Below, in pieces: positions 1 through 8,134 of a stretch of DNA of 53,639 bases. This DNA is from Sphingomonas sp. PP-CE-1A-559 (lineage in GTDB: Bacteria; Pseudomonadota; Alphaproteobacteria; Sphingomonadales; Sphingomonadaceae). The DNA lies in the NCBI RefSeq assembly GCF_004340965.1, contig NZ_SLYA01000011.1, forward strand, positions 1-53,639, given 5' to 3'. The position numbers and the translations under genes are program-made. The notes under the pieces are model-generated. The model worked only from the letters and a program-made list of their open reading frames with translations. It was not told the origin of the DNA and did no database searches. Positions within the stretch are counted from its first letter, which is position 1, and each line of letters opens with the position of its first letter.

Positions 1-283
1 CTCCGGCTCCGCTTCGCTCCACCTACGCCCGGCAATGGCGGCGGAGGCGACGATGCACTAACTATCTACCCGGACCACCCGGTGGGGGCTGCTCACCAGC
101 GAGTCCTCCGATCGCTTACAGAGCGACCGCGAACTGGCGGGGGGGGCGTGAGAGTGCTTAGCCCCGCAGCCGTACGAACCGAGGGGTAGCCGTTGCCAAC
201 TCGCTATCCCGCTCTGCCTCAGGCCCCGACCTCTTGCCCGTCTTCGTCCGGATGAAGCACGTGAGCCAAGCTACGACTGAGCT
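1..283. other. Left edge, no supported gene
   Basis: No convincing gene was seen. On the plus strand one frame stays open from base 1 to a TAG at 187-189 and could be the tail of a gene that begins outside the window. Its translation is Gly/Pro/Arg-rich and matches nothing I recognise. Confidence 0.3.
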
Positions 284-325
284 AGCGCACAAAAAAGGGC
301 GGCCGAAGCCGCCCGAAGGTGCGCT
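284..325 (-). terminator. Intrinsic terminator, minus strand, in a nested inverted repeat
   Basis: A perfect 7-bp stem (GGGCGGC at 297-303, GCCGCCC at 308-314, loop CGAA) has six A bases on its left, which read as a U-run on the minus strand. Outer arms AGCGCAC (284-290) and GTGCGCT (319-325) also pair, giving a nested structure. It would end a minus-strand transcript coming from the right, where the only candidate gene is the 44-aa ORF at 853-987. Confidence 0.65.
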
Positions 326-852
326 GTCGAAAGTGGGCTAACGACATGCAGATAATAGGTTAGGTTTGCTGTCCAATCAAGGCCCCATCGCTAGGTCTCA
401 AACCCGGATTTCTTCGTCTGGGTAAAAGGCGTGCAGGTCGTAGTCGATGTGCCGCCCGCATCTGTCGGGGAGGGGCCGCTTTGGACCATCAGAAATCGGG
501 TTAGTGTCGGTAACCCGCTCCAAACCGGATCGGGATACAGGCCCCGTTCTCGTTCATCATCTGCAGGACCGCGATCGATCGACGCTGGGTTAATCGTGAC
601 CCATGAACCAAATGCGTATCCGGCGACTGGTCTTCACCCCAAGAAACGAGATGGCGAAAATCAGGAGGGACGCCGCCCAACACGCAAGGCCGCCGAAGAT
701 TACCATGTGCACACAAAACGCCTTAGCCGCTCGACCTCAGCGGCGGTGAAGCCGATTTGGTGTTCGCCTGACAAGTGGCAATGTCAGCCCAACGGCTGGA
801 GAGCGGGCAAACCAGGCGATCAGCGCTATAGCTGATCAGCCGGGGTTTTTGG
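326..852. other. Gap without a supported gene
   Basis: An ORF of 134 codons (431-835, plus strand) is open but Arg/Ser/Pro-rich and resembles nothing. A 7-bp hairpin (GATCAGC at 818-824, GCTGATC at 831-837) lies at its end, followed after several bases by a T-run at 846-850, so a weak plus-strand terminator is possible. I do not call a gene. Confidence 0.3.
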
Positions 853-987
853 TCACGCAGCGAACGGGCGGGTCGATTCAACGATAGTGGTGACGCACTT
901 TATGGTCGCGACCTTCAGATGATCCGCATCCTCAATAAGCACCGAGAGGTGGATCGTGTTGTTCTCGCTTTGTAGTTCTTCGGCCAT
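853..987 (-). CDS. Putative 44-aa protein
   Basis: A short minus-strand ORF begins ATG at 987 and ends TGA at 853-855. The protein begins MAEELQSENNTIHLSVLIED and has a balanced, acidic amino-acid composition, unlike the Arg-rich shadow ORFs around it. An AAGG sequence lies upstream of the ATG but at a long spacing. The intrinsic terminator at 284-325 points the right way for it but is over 500 bases downstream. I do not recognise the family. There is no membrane segment. It is a candidate gene only. Confidence 0.35.
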   Translation of the reverse strand: MAEELQSENNTIHLSVLIEDADHLKVATIKCVTTIVESTRPFAA

Positions 988-1759
988 GATTTAGCTGATT
1001 ACCTTTCGTGCGTGCTGAGACGCTGCCTGAAGGTTCGAGAGATCACGCCCTTCCTTGTCCGTAGTCGTGCTAACGTCATTCAAGACGTTAAAAAAGAATT
1101 TGGCCATCCGGCATACTGGCAAAAATGTCGTTCTCGCTCGACAACATCCATCAAGAATCGATCGGGTCATGCACGTCGATAGATTTCACGGCACCTGTGG
1201 GACCTACCGCGGACGGGGTCCAAGCGGTCCACTGGTTCGCGCGACAGGGTGTGATATCCTGTCACTCCCCTGCCCCATTGCCTAATCTTCAGGCTATCCC
1301 GGAGAAAGTGCTCGAAAGCGGTTGGTTTAGAACTGCCGATCGTAGCCGCGCTTGTGGCTGATGCTCCAGCTGCGATGCCCGATGATGATCTGTAGGTCGC
1401 AGCGGGCTTTCGTCCCCTCCGCGGCGTCCGAATGCCTGCGTTACGTCAAGTCTTCTTATGGGACAGATGTAAGGAAGCAATCCTCGCCGGACGTGATGTG
1501 AAGCCTATACGCGGTACGGAATCTGCTGATTTGGGGCGTTGCATGTTTGAGTTCCTGGCGATCGTTCCTGCGGTGGCGGCAATGTCGATCGGCACACGGT
1601 CAATTCTAAAATCGCGCACACGTCGACAAAGGTCCGAACGTCGCCAGCAGCGCCACAAGCGAGAAGCAGGGATTTGGTGGGCAACGATGTGGCTGTCCAG
1701 GGACAAGCGGCAGAAAAAGCTCACATATCGGCAGGACTGAAGACTGGGGTGGCAACGCG
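988..1759. other. Gap with only doubtful ORFs
   Basis: Several overlapping ORFs are present on both strands and none has a recognisable domain. The best candidate is 1543-1740 on the plus strand, 65 codons, with a hydrophobic start (MFEFLAIVPAVAAMSIGT) followed by a very basic tail, which could be a small membrane protein. It has no clear ribosome binding site. No repeats or RNA genes were seen here. Confidence 0.3.
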
Positions 1760-1978
1760 ATGAAAATATTGTGTGCGCTTATTGGCCATCGCCGGCGGAA
1801 GGCCAAAATCTGGCACGACACAGCGGATTGGCGAGCTGAGTGCTCAAGGTGCGGCATCGCAATGATACGGGATCGCCGCACTAGAAAATGGCGTTCGTTT
1901 CGGCCGAGCGATGCGTCTCCCAACCGCAAGGGTGCTCCTCTCTCGGGCACCGGGCGTAACGGGCATCGACCCAAATAG
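1760..1978 (+). CDS. Small zinc-ribbon-like protein (72 aa)
   Basis: The protein starts MKILCALIGHRRRK and contains ECSRCG near residue 30. The layout Cys-(x)5-His near the N-terminus plus a C-x-x-C pair resembles small phage and plasmid proteins of the DUF1660 type, in which these residues bind a metal. The C-terminal half is Arg/Ser/Gly-rich. Function is unknown. A decayed second copy lies about 650 bases downstream (2410-2600), which shows that this sequence was once duplicated and supports it being a real gene. It stands alone, with no operon partner. Confidence 0.55.
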   Translation: MKILCALIGHRRRKAKIWHDTADWRAECSRCGIAMIRDRRTRKWRSFRPSDASPNRKGAPLSGTGRNGHRPK

Positions 1979-2092
1979 TGCGGGCGATATGAACCGGGCG
2001 ACATTATTGACGGATGCGTGTACCTGACCTTCTATCGGTATTGATTAGCCGATTTACAGGCGCATAGGCGCCGCTTTCAAGGGTCGAGAAAC

Positions 2093-2365
2093 ATGTTCAA
2101 AAAGATCATTCTTGGAGCGGCGATCGCTAGCCAGGCGTTTATCGGTGCAGCCTATGCAGCTCCAGCACGTCCACAAGCCGTCAGCTTTGACAGCGTAAAG
2201 ATGGTTGGTGCTGCGGGATCGCCGGCGCGCATTGGGGCTTCGGTGAAACGGAAGAACGACATTGCCGGTGCGCCATTCCTTCTGCCGCTGCTTGGCGTTG
2301 TTGCCCTGGTGGCAGTGGTTGCGGTCGTTGCTAGCGGTGGCGACGACGACTCCAGCCCTAACTGA
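2093..2365 (+). CDS. Small exported or membrane protein (90 aa)
   Basis: Residues 1-22 form a signal peptide (MFKKIILGAAIASQAF, then AYAA as the likely cleavage site). A hydrophobic segment at about residues 61-81 (LLPLLGVVALVAVVAVVA) is followed by a short acidic tail (GGDDDSSPN). The likely topology is a mature part outside the membrane with a C-terminal anchor. Short proteins of this layout are common in Sphingomonas genomes and have no known function. A short hairpin (GGCGC around CATA) lies about 40 bases before the start. Confidence 0.7.
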   Translation: MFKKIILGAAIASQAFIGAAYAAPARPQAVSFDSVKMVGAAGSPARIGASVKRKNDIAGAPFLLPLLGVVALVAVVAVVASGGDDDSSPN

Positions 2366-2409
2366 TTGGCTGACCCGTCCTCGTTTCGTGCGAGGCTGGC
2401 AAATTGAAA

Positions 2410-2600
2410 GGCGAGACATTCGAACGAGTGCTTCGCCTTTGTCGTATGCTATCGGCGATCGACCTCGGCAGTTGCTACGATGGCGCCCGTTTCGGCAGAG
2501 TGATGCGTCGTCATCCGCACAGGTGCATCGCTCTCAGGCGCAGGGCGAACGGGATACCGCTCTGGTTCGTGACTGTGACAGGTTCAGCAGTCGGGTAGCT
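2410..2600 (+). pseudogene. Decayed copy of the 1760-1978 gene
   Basis: From about 2430 a plus-strand frame reads AIGDRPRQLLRWRPFRQSDA, which aligns with AMIRDRRTRKWRSFRPSDAS of the intact gene at 1760-1978. DNA similarity continues to about 2570 (ATGCGTC and GGGCG blocks in the same order). The start and the Cys-rich part are out of frame: a GAGTGC block matches the ECSRC region, but an indel follows. It is a relic of a tandem duplication and no product is expected. Confidence 0.55.
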
Positions 2601-2650
2601 GCAATGTTGTCCAAGCGTCTATCCACAGCTACGTGACGTGGCGTCGGCTA

Positions 2651-2911
2651 TCATGTCACAACCGGTGCAAGAAGCTTCGTAGGGTGCGCGTCAGGTCGCC
2701 GCGCGTCCTTCAGTAACTCAACGAGCCCTTGGCCCTCGAAGGTGAACGGTGGAACGTGCCGATCCGGCATAAAGACCCGCACCCCATTCAACGCACTGGC
2801 CCGGAGCGTTTGCAGTCCAGCGACCAGCGCTGCCAGCGTCCCCTCACCGATGATGACGGACTCGCCGTCGCGGCGTTCAACGGCGACCGCGTTCTCGTTC
2901 CACAACGGCAT
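2651..2911 (-). CDS. Hypothetical protein (86 aa)
   Basis: The ATG at 2911 (MPLWNENAVAVERRDGE) is chosen over an upstream in-frame start because GGAGG lies 8 bases before it. The protein has an alternating hydrophobic N-terminal half, then PDRHVPPFTFEGQGLVELL, and is predicted soluble. I do not recognise the family. It lies in a run of small minus-strand genes (2651-3677) with similar codon use, possibly one transcription unit although gaps separate them. Confidence 0.55.
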   Translation of the reverse strand: MPLWNENAVAVERRDGESVIIGEGTLAALVAGLQTLRASALNGVRVFMPDRHVPPFTFEGQGLVELLKDARRPDAHPTKLLAPVVT

Positions 2912-3076
2912 GATGTCGCCTCCCCGCCCTGATTCTTTGGCCTTGCTCAAGGGGTAATCGAAACGGGGCCGGTATGGTTTTAATTCGTATTGATCTGCCG
3001 CACGATGACCTGTCGCTCAGCGATCCCTCGTCGTGCATCAAACGGGTCGCACCATGTTGAGGTGGCGTCGTGCCGG

Positions 3077-3271
3077 TTACACCGCTTCTATGTCGCGGTA
3101 CCCGGGTCGGGCTTGTGGGGTCAGGGACAGAAGGGCTAGCCGCATGGCTTTCACGGCGTCCCGCTTGCCCGCGCTGGTTGATCGGGCCTCGTTGACCTTG
3201 CCCAACTCGCCTGCCGTTAGTGGACGCCCAAGCTGCCGTTCGTAATGCGAGATGAACCTGCCGGGTTTCAT
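3077..3271 (-). CDS. Hypothetical small basic protein (64 aa)
   Basis: The likely start is the ATG at 3271 (MKPGRFISHYERQLGRPLTA). The longer in-frame extension upstream is unlike a normal N-terminus. The protein is helical and basic, with no signal peptide or membrane segment. It follows the 110-aa gene at 3345-3677 on the same strand with a gap of about 73 bases, so co-transcription is plausible. Function is unknown. Confidence 0.5.
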   Translation of the reverse strand: MKPGRFISHYERQLGRPLTAGELGKVNEARSTSAGKRDAVKAMRLALLSLTPQARPGYRDIEAV

Positions 3272-3344
3272 GTCGCGATCATAGGTGAGGTCACCGGCAT
3301 CACCTAATGTTAGAACCTGCCGTCTTACGTTCCACAGAAAAGGG

Positions 3345-3677
3345 CTACTGCTGCGTTTCGTCTGACGCGACCGCACCCATCGTCATTGCCAGCAGCGATG
3401 CGCCACGTTGTTCGTGATCGAGTTTCAGCAGGCGAACCCAGTGCGCGATGTGTTTGCCCGCCGCCTCGACGCCTTTGCGCTGTAGCAGCGGGGTGGTCAG
3501 GTTCGTATCGTTCTGGATTACCGATGCGATCGACAGGGCAAAAAAGTCGATGATGTCGTCGGCGATCAACGCTTGATCGGCGGAGTTTGCCGCGAGGTAC
3601 TGCATGACGATCGGCATGACCTCCTGAAACAGGTCAATCTTGGCCTGGTCGTCTACCTTCATGATGTCTGCGGGCAT
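3345..3677 (-). CDS. Hypothetical helical protein (110 aa)
   Basis: The start at 3677 (MPADIMKVDDQAKIDLFQEV) has GGAGG about 9 bases upstream; an earlier ATG at 3701 is in frame but lacks this. The protein is acidic and predicted all-helical (IADDIIDFFALSIASVIQND), without a signal peptide. It is transcribed away from the SRAP pair at 3764-4575, so the 86 bases between them must hold divergent promoters. I do not recognise a family. Confidence 0.55.
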   Translation of the reverse strand: MPADIMKVDDQAKIDLFQEVMPIVMQYLAANSADQALIADDIIDFFALSIASVIQNDTNLTTPLLQRKGVEAAGKHIAHWVRLLKLDHEQRGASLLAMTMGAVASDETQQ

Positions 3678-3763
3678 ACTGGCGTCCTCCGTTCCTGGCA
3701 TGTATTGCGGGAGGCTACGAAGCGGAAGGCAGTGCCGACCATTCTCGCAGTATCGGAGCCATC

Positions 3764-3895
3764 ATGAATCATCCGCGTGAATGGTTTCAGCCCAAGGTCG
3801 TAGGGATTGGCTGGTCCCCTCGAACCTGGGAAGGCTGGGCGATCATTGGCTCGGTCATCGCGATCGGCGCGCTTGTCGGTCGGGTGAACCTCTAA
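3764..3895 (+). CDS. 43-aa membrane protein coupled to the SRAP gene
   Basis: A short ORF reads MNHPREWFQPKVVGIGWSPR and continues TWEGWAIIGS followed by a hydrophobic stretch (VIAIGALVG). The pattern W/F-x-P-K-x-x-G-x-G-x-x-P-x-x-W-x-G-W before a single membrane span matches a group of small Alphaproteobacterial inner-membrane proteins that I remember as conserved but uncharacterised. Its TAA (3893-3895) shares one base with the ATG of the SRAP gene (TAATG), so the two are very likely translationally coupled. GGAG lies 7 bases before the start. Confidence 0.65.
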   Translation: MNHPREWFQPKVVGIGWSPRTWEGWAIIGSVIAIGALVGRVNL

Positions 3896-4575
3896 TGTGT
3901 AATCGAGCAAGGTTCGACGGCGAGCCCGAGACCATCACTGAACGATTTGGTGCGCAATGGCTTGCCGACAAGCCGATGGATAACCGGTTCGATCCAAAGG
4001 AACTGCGCCCGTTCGGTCGAGCCTATGTCGTGCGGAACGAACGTGGGCGCCGCGGGCTCGACGTGATGGAATGGGACGTCTTGGCAGGGCAGGCGAAGCA
4101 GGCGGGACGTAAGGTCGCGCAGACGAACGTGCGCACCCTACACCTACCCCAATGGCGATCTCTCGTCAGCGATCCGGTCAATCGGTGCCTGATCCCGCTA
4201 ACAGAGTTTTGCGAATGGGCCCGCGAACCAACCGACCTCGGCGACGGCAAGAAGCCTATCAAGGGGGAGATGTGGTTTGGCGTGATCGATCAGCCCGTGT
4301 TCGCGATCGCCGGCTTCTGGCGACAAGTCGGCGACCAGCGCTACTTCGCGATGGTCACGTGTGACGCGAACACACTGGTCGCGCCGATACACCCGAAGGC
4401 AATGATCACGATCCTGCGACCGGACGATCACGAGCGGTGGTTGACCGGCAGCTATGACGACGTGCTGGCGCTACAGCGTCCATATCCGGCGGACCAGATG
4501 ACCCTGAGGGGGCCAGTATTCCCGACGCGAAATATATCTTTGGTTGACGGGATGGGTCTCCACCAGCTTGCGTAG
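3895..4575 (+). CDS. SRAP / YedK-like abasic-site processing protein (226 aa)
   Basis: Starting at the ATG at 3895 the protein begins MCNRARF, placing the catalytic Cys at position 2 after Met removal, as in SRAP (HMCES/YedK) proteins, which form a covalent link with abasic sites in single-stranded DNA. Other family signatures are the TNVRTL segment, PLTEFCEW (catalytic Glu) and IHPKAMITIL (conserved His). Length is normal. The variant IHPKAM instead of the usual IHxRMP is typical of a mobile-element subgroup. It is the second gene of an overlapping pair with the 43-aa membrane protein. Earlier in-frame starts are ignored because Cys2 is required. Confidence 0.9.
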   Translation: MCNRARFDGEPETITERFGAQWLADKPMDNRFDPKELRPFGRAYVVRNERGRRGLDVMEWDVLAGQAKQAGRKVAQTNVRTLHLPQWRSLVSDPVNRCLIPLTEFCEWAREPTDLGDGKKPIKGEMWFGVIDQPVFAIAGFWRQVGDQRYFAMVTCDANTLVAPIHPKAMITILRPDDHERWLTGSYDDVLALQRPYPADQMTLRGPVFPTRNISLVDGMGLHQLA

Positions 4576-5167
4576 TCGCTTTTCGTCCACACCCGACGTT
4601 CGGACTGGCGAGCCGGTCTCCCAATAATGGCCCTTCGTTCACTGCAATCTTTCCCGGCTTCGGACTCTTACTTATGCCCATGACGGTCGGCTAACCGATT
4701 GTCTTCTATGGATTCCCTTCAAATATTACCGGTAGCTCTGATCGTCGACGTGTCGACGTGTCAGCTGGCGAGATGACGTTTATCACTCGAAGCGTCAGCC
4801 TGCGGACCGCAATATTGTTCGTCGGCAGCCACAGGTAGCGCCGACATGGTCGGCTCGACCGATCACAAACGGCTAGCGGTTTGTGAGGCTGACGGGGTTT
4901 TCCGTGTAATAGCACGAACTCTCGTGTGGTGATTGTCTGGCTCATGACACAGCTCAGCGTTTTCCCGGTCAAAGCACGATGATTCCGTCCTGATCTCTAC
5001 GGTATTGCACCAGAATCACGGTGCCGCCCCAGGATCGGCTGTCCAAACGCGGCAGGCCTCGGACTAGCCAGCTAATGTTCGTGCTATCACACGGAAAACC
5101 CCCTTTCCGTTGGACAAGGATGAGGCAGCGACACAGATTGATCGCTGATAAAGGCGAGTTTGGGATC
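4576..5167. other. Intergenic region before repA-1, probable origin-side iterons
   Basis: No gene is supported in these roughly 590 bases. The right half holds RepA-1 iterons (see 4894-5102) and must hold the repA-1 promoter. ORFs that read FVLSHGKP or LLHGKP here are translations of the iterons themselves, not genes. Confidence 0.6.
4894..5102. repeat. Iterons of replicon 1, upstream set
   Basis: A repeat with core TTTTCCGTGTAATAGCACG occurs at 4894-4921 (plus orientation), as a divergent copy at 4959-4979 (TTTTCCCGGTCAAAGCACG), and inverted at about 5077-5102. The same unit recurs after repA-1. Iterons flanking an RPA-type repA are expected binding sites for the initiator and for its copy-number control. 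Confidence 0.8.
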
Positions 5168-6049
5168 ATGGGTGACGTTTCGGTTTTTCAGGGTGACCTG
5201 TTTTCGGTGCACAGCCCGCTATACGGCGATGTCCAGGGCGAGCGGACCGTGGCTGAGTTTCCGTTTTTCGCCCTGTCGAAAAAGGCCCATATGACCCCGA
5301 TGGTCTTTGAATCGGGAGAAGCCCGGATCGAGATCAATCCGAGCAAGACCGGTGTCGCGACGATCTATGACAAGGAAATCCTGCTTTATATCGCCAGTCT
5401 GATGGCGGAGCGGGCCGAAAAAGGCGAAAAAGCCGACCGGATCATGACGTTTACCGCCAATGATCTCTTCCGCGTTACCGGTACGAACTCGTCCGCGCGG
5501 TCTTACACGTCGCTCAAGGCTTCCTTGAACAGGCTGCAGGGCACGCAGATCGTCACAAATATTGAGACTGGTGGCGAAGGATCAGACAGCTCGTTCTCCT
5601 GGCTGCTCAAAGCTGATATCAAGTACATCAAGACGTCGACGGGTGAGCGCCGTGTAAAATGGGTCGAAGTCATGGTGTGTGACTGGTTGTATCGCGCGAT
5701 CCTGACGGATCAGCGGATCGCTGCATACCATCATGACTTCTTTAAGCTTGGCCCCATCGAACGGCGTCTCTACGAACTTGCCAAATTCAACTGCAAGGAC
5801 GACGGTTTTACACTTGATATTGGTGAACTGGCGGCGCGCGTCGGCTGCGCTTCGGACCGACGTGGCCTCGAATATTTTAAGAAGCAGCTCCGCGACGTAT
5901 CTGAACAGGATAGTCTGCCTGAGTATACGCTCGACGTGGTCGAAACAAAAATCCCGTCGGGACGCGGTGGTCGGCCGCGGTTGCATACGACCATCAGCTT
6001 TCGACCCAAAAGAGATCTCGAAATCCTTGAAGACGGCACCGACGCGTAA
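5168..6049 (+). CDS. repA: Plasmid replication initiator RepA-1 (RPA family, 293 aa)
   Basis: The protein has the hallmarks of the replication initiator protein A family (PF10134): EFPFFALSK at about residue 35, GVATIYDKEILLYIASLM, a DNA-binding block FTANDLFRVTGTNSSARSY, then LQGTQIVTNIETGGE and CDWLYRAIL. It binds the surrounding iterons and opens the origin. The start at 5168 (MGDVSVFQGDLFS) is chosen because it matches the N-terminus of the second RepA (QGDLFS); the upstream extension merely translates an iteron. It is a paralogue of the gene at 10865-11722. A winged-helix gene lies downstream. Confidence 0.92.
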   Translation: MGDVSVFQGDLFSVHSPLYGDVQGERTVAEFPFFALSKKAHMTPMVFESGEARIEINPSKTGVATIYDKEILLYIASLMAERAEKGEKADRIMTFTANDLFRVTGTNSSARSYTSLKASLNRLQGTQIVTNIETGGEGSDSSFSWLLKADIKYIKTSTGERRVKWVEVMVCDWLYRAILTDQRIAAYHHDFFKLGPIERRLYELAKFNCKDDGFTLDIGELAARVGCASDRRGLEYFKKQLRDVSEQDSLPEYTLDVVETKIPSGRGGRPRLHTTISFRPKRDLEILEDGTDA

Positions 6050-6068
6050 TCGGCTTGCAGGCTCGCAC

Positions 6069-6203
6069 GGGGTTTTCCGTGTAATAGCACGAACTCAGAT
6101 TCGGTACTCTTGGTCCTGACCGGCTAAGCGACCGGGCCCCGGCAAGGGGTTTTCCGTGTGATAGCACGAACATTTCCCGAGTTTTCCGTGCGAAAGCACG
6201 AAC
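6069..6203 (+). repeat. Iterons of replicon 1, downstream set
   Basis: Three direct copies follow repA-1: 6069-6096 (identical to the copy at 4894 over its full length), 6146-6171 (one base changed in the middle) and 6179-6203 (CCGTGCGAAAGCACGAAC variant). The last copy is intermediate in sequence between the two iteron families of the window. A partial inverted copy without the GCACGAA half lies at 7510-7528. Confidence 0.8.
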
Positions 6204-6460
6204 CTTGGCGCTTTGCCCTGCCCCGATAAACCGCAAGGATGATGGAACGGCGGTCGTCGTTCGTCGAATTCGGTTTTTTCCAAATCCGACGAGCGAGGGC
6301 GTGGTCGTAACGATCATCGGCAAGGGGGGGTAAGTGTCGGGTTTCTGAGCCGCATCGTGCGCAGCGTTTACGCCAGCGCAGGATGCATACGCTGCTCAGG
6401 TCGCCACCTGCCCCATCAAGCCCATGACATCGATAACAAAGGAATGGCTGTGAGCGGATA

Positions 6461-6543
6461 AAAGGAAACCCGGCACGAAGGCCGGGCATCCAAAAGCACA
6501 TACTAGGTTCGTGCCGGCAAGCACAAACGATCGTCTCACAACG
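6461..6543 (-). ncRNA. Predicted ~83-nt antisense RNA of cassette 1
   Basis: On the minus strand a promoter (TTGAAT, 16-bp spacer, ATATTT at 6577-6550) is followed by about 83 bases and a hairpin (CCCGGC/GCCGGG, 6469-6486) with a TTTCCTTTT tail (6468-6460). Cassette 2 has the same layout and nearly the same length at 12008-12091. An internal arm (6508-6517) is complementary over 10 bases to 6470-6479, so a structure competing with the terminator hairpin is possible. The transcript would be antisense to the leader of the winged-helix gene at 6640. By analogy with the ctRNA between repB and repC it may control copy number; this is inference. Confidence 0.5.
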
Positions 6544-6549
6544 ATCCCT

Positions 6550-6577
6550 AAATATGCGCTTTTCAGATTGAATTCAA
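6550..6577 (-). promoter_or_regulatory. Promoter of the antisense RNA, cassette 1
   Basis: Minus strand TTGAAT (6577-6572), 16 bases, ATATTT (6555-6550). The same spacing is kept in cassette 2 (TTGAAC at 12125-12120, CTATGT at 12103-12098). Transcription would start near 6543. Confidence 0.45.
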
Positions 6578-6603
6578 GGATGCGCGTTTCGCGCCACGGC
6601 TGA
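6573..6603 (+). promoter_or_regulatory. Conserved leader block with possible 7-aa leader peptide
   Basis: Bases 6573-6599 match 12121-12147 at 25 of 27 positions although surrounding DNA has diverged. The block contains AAGG-ATG and a small GCGCG-TTT-CGCGC hairpin. In cassette 1 the ATG opens a seven-codon ORF (MRVSRHG, stop at 6601-6603) just before the winged-helix gene. In cassette 2 the frame (MRALRHG...) runs on into that gene. It may be a leader peptide or an RNA control element. Confidence 0.4.
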
Positions 6604-6639
6604 CTTTTGCCTGTTTCCGCCACCCTCAGGAGGGAACGG

Positions 6640-7452
6640 ATGATGGGGACTATTACGATAGGCGATGCCGCGCTGAAGGCGTTCGGCTTGCTGACGCGCG
6701 AGCGTGCGCCCGCGCGATCGGGCGCGCTGCACCGGACAGGCGCACCTGTGCTACGCGACAGCCTGGAGGCTGGTACCTTCGAAGAAGTCTTCTGGACGCC
6801 ACCCGGCAAGGGCGAAACCGACCGTTTGCTGCATGTTGCGCGCAAAACCCTCGATGCTGCACGGCGGTTGCGGCGCGATGCGCGCTCGGGAGAACGGACG
6901 CTGACGGTCGTCGAGCGAGGTATCGCTCAGCTTACCGGCAGCGCCGTGCGGGTCTTCGAAGAGCTTCTCACGCTTGCTCGGTTAAACCGTGGCCGTGTGT
7001 ACCCCTCCTACGACTATCTGGCAGAGGCGACCGGGCTTGGTCGTGCAACCGTCGGTCGGGCGCTCCGCATTCTCGAGGCGATCGGGTTCCTCGTGCGCCA
7101 GCGACGCTTCAACCGTGTGAAGAGTGACGGCCCCGGGCCGCGGTACGTACAGACATCCAACGCTTACCGACCTTTGCTGCCTGGCAGCGTGCGGTCCTAT
7201 CTTCCGCGCTGGATGCGTCCTGCGCCGTTGCCCGACGACGTTGCTCAGCATCACGCCGACCATGCGCTGGAAACCAATGCGATGCTGAAGACGCTGTCCT
7301 GCCGGGAACTCGCACAGATTACCGTCGGTGGTCCGCTCGGCAAGATTCTTGCTAAGCTCGGCGAGACGATCGATCGCACGGAGCGCGAGGCTCAAATCGA
7401 TCCACAACCGCTAACTGATTCTATAAATATGGGAAATGCAGTGTTGGCCTAG
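6640..7452 (+). CDS. Winged-helix protein of replication cassette 1 (270 aa)
   Basis: The start at 6640 (MMGTITIGDAALKAF) has AGGAGG 8 bases upstream. A conserved block GTFEEVFWTPPGKGETDRLL precedes a winged helix-turn-helix at about residues 110-155 (VYPSYDYLAEATGLGRATVG, RALRILEAIGFL). The gene at 12189-13025 is a clear paralogue with the same blocks (GTFEDDFF, KGETDR, SRATVHRALRSLAAVGLL, LPRWMRP/LPHRMRP). Both follow a repA and a predicted antisense RNA, so the protein is probably a second replication or copy-number factor. Its exact role is unknown; a repressor of repA or an initiator-like protein are the main options. Confidence 0.7.
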   Translation: MMGTITIGDAALKAFGLLTRERAPARSGALHRTGAPVLRDSLEAGTFEEVFWTPPGKGETDRLLHVARKTLDAARRLRRDARSGERTLTVVERGIAQLTGSAVRVFEELLTLARLNRGRVYPSYDYLAEATGLGRATVGRALRILEAIGFLVRQRRFNRVKSDGPGPRYVQTSNAYRPLLPGSVRSYLPRWMRPAPLPDDVAQHHADHALETNAMLKTLSCRELAQITVGGPLGKILAKLGETIDRTEREAQIDPQPLTDSINMGNAVLA

Positions 7453-7815
7453 ACGGCCAACGCGATGCGTGAGTGGGGAAAACCGAAAGGTCCTGACCCG
7501 AAATACCGGAATAATACACGGAAAACCCTGGACGCAGCGACGATGTCGCCGCGAATGCTCCCTAGTGGGATCAAGCGGTTTCTGAAGCGTTCGATTATCG
7601 GACCGCATTCGAAGTAGACACGTCGTACCATGCGTTATGGAAATCATGTTTGTTATCAGCATGTTGGGCTATGGCGCGCGTTAGAAAGCGTCCGCATTCA
7701 AGAAAGCGAACGGCAATCAAGATTCCCGCGATGCAGGACCGGCAACCCGGCATTTTGTCCCTACCGCGTCATGACGCTTGCGTATTGGCGCTGGTATGCC
7801 TAACCGCTGCGCCGT
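7453..7815. other. Gap before tRNA-Pro with a relic iteron
   Basis: No gene is supported. An inverted partial replicon-1 iteron (ACACGGAAAACCC) lies at 7516-7528. The rest must hold the promoter of the tRNA, which I cannot define. Confidence 0.4.
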
Positions 7816-7893
<78 letters not shown>

Positions 7894-8134
7894 AGACCGT
7901 AAGGTTTATTCTCGCATCCTCGATGCTGGCGGGTGCCTTCGTCATTGTATCCCGCCTCAAGGCAGCGATCGAACGTAAAACCGACGGACTCTGCTCCAGG
8001 ATAACCAGTTGCGGAAGTCTTGCGATTTATGGGTCGGTTCGAGCAATTTGCGGGATCTGGCCAAATCCGCAAAGGCTGTGGGAAACCAGGACGCTGCAAT
8101 ACCGCGGCGTCGCCCATATCATTGAGGGTATTGC

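Noticed and set aside
5021..5167. Longer RepA-1 start at 5021
   Set aside because: The extra 49 residues translate an iteron and have no counterpart in RepA-2.
5770..6323. ORFs reading VLSHGKP, LLHGKP or similar around repA-1
   Set aside because: They translate the iterons in reverse; the repetition comes from DNA binding sites, not from a protein family.
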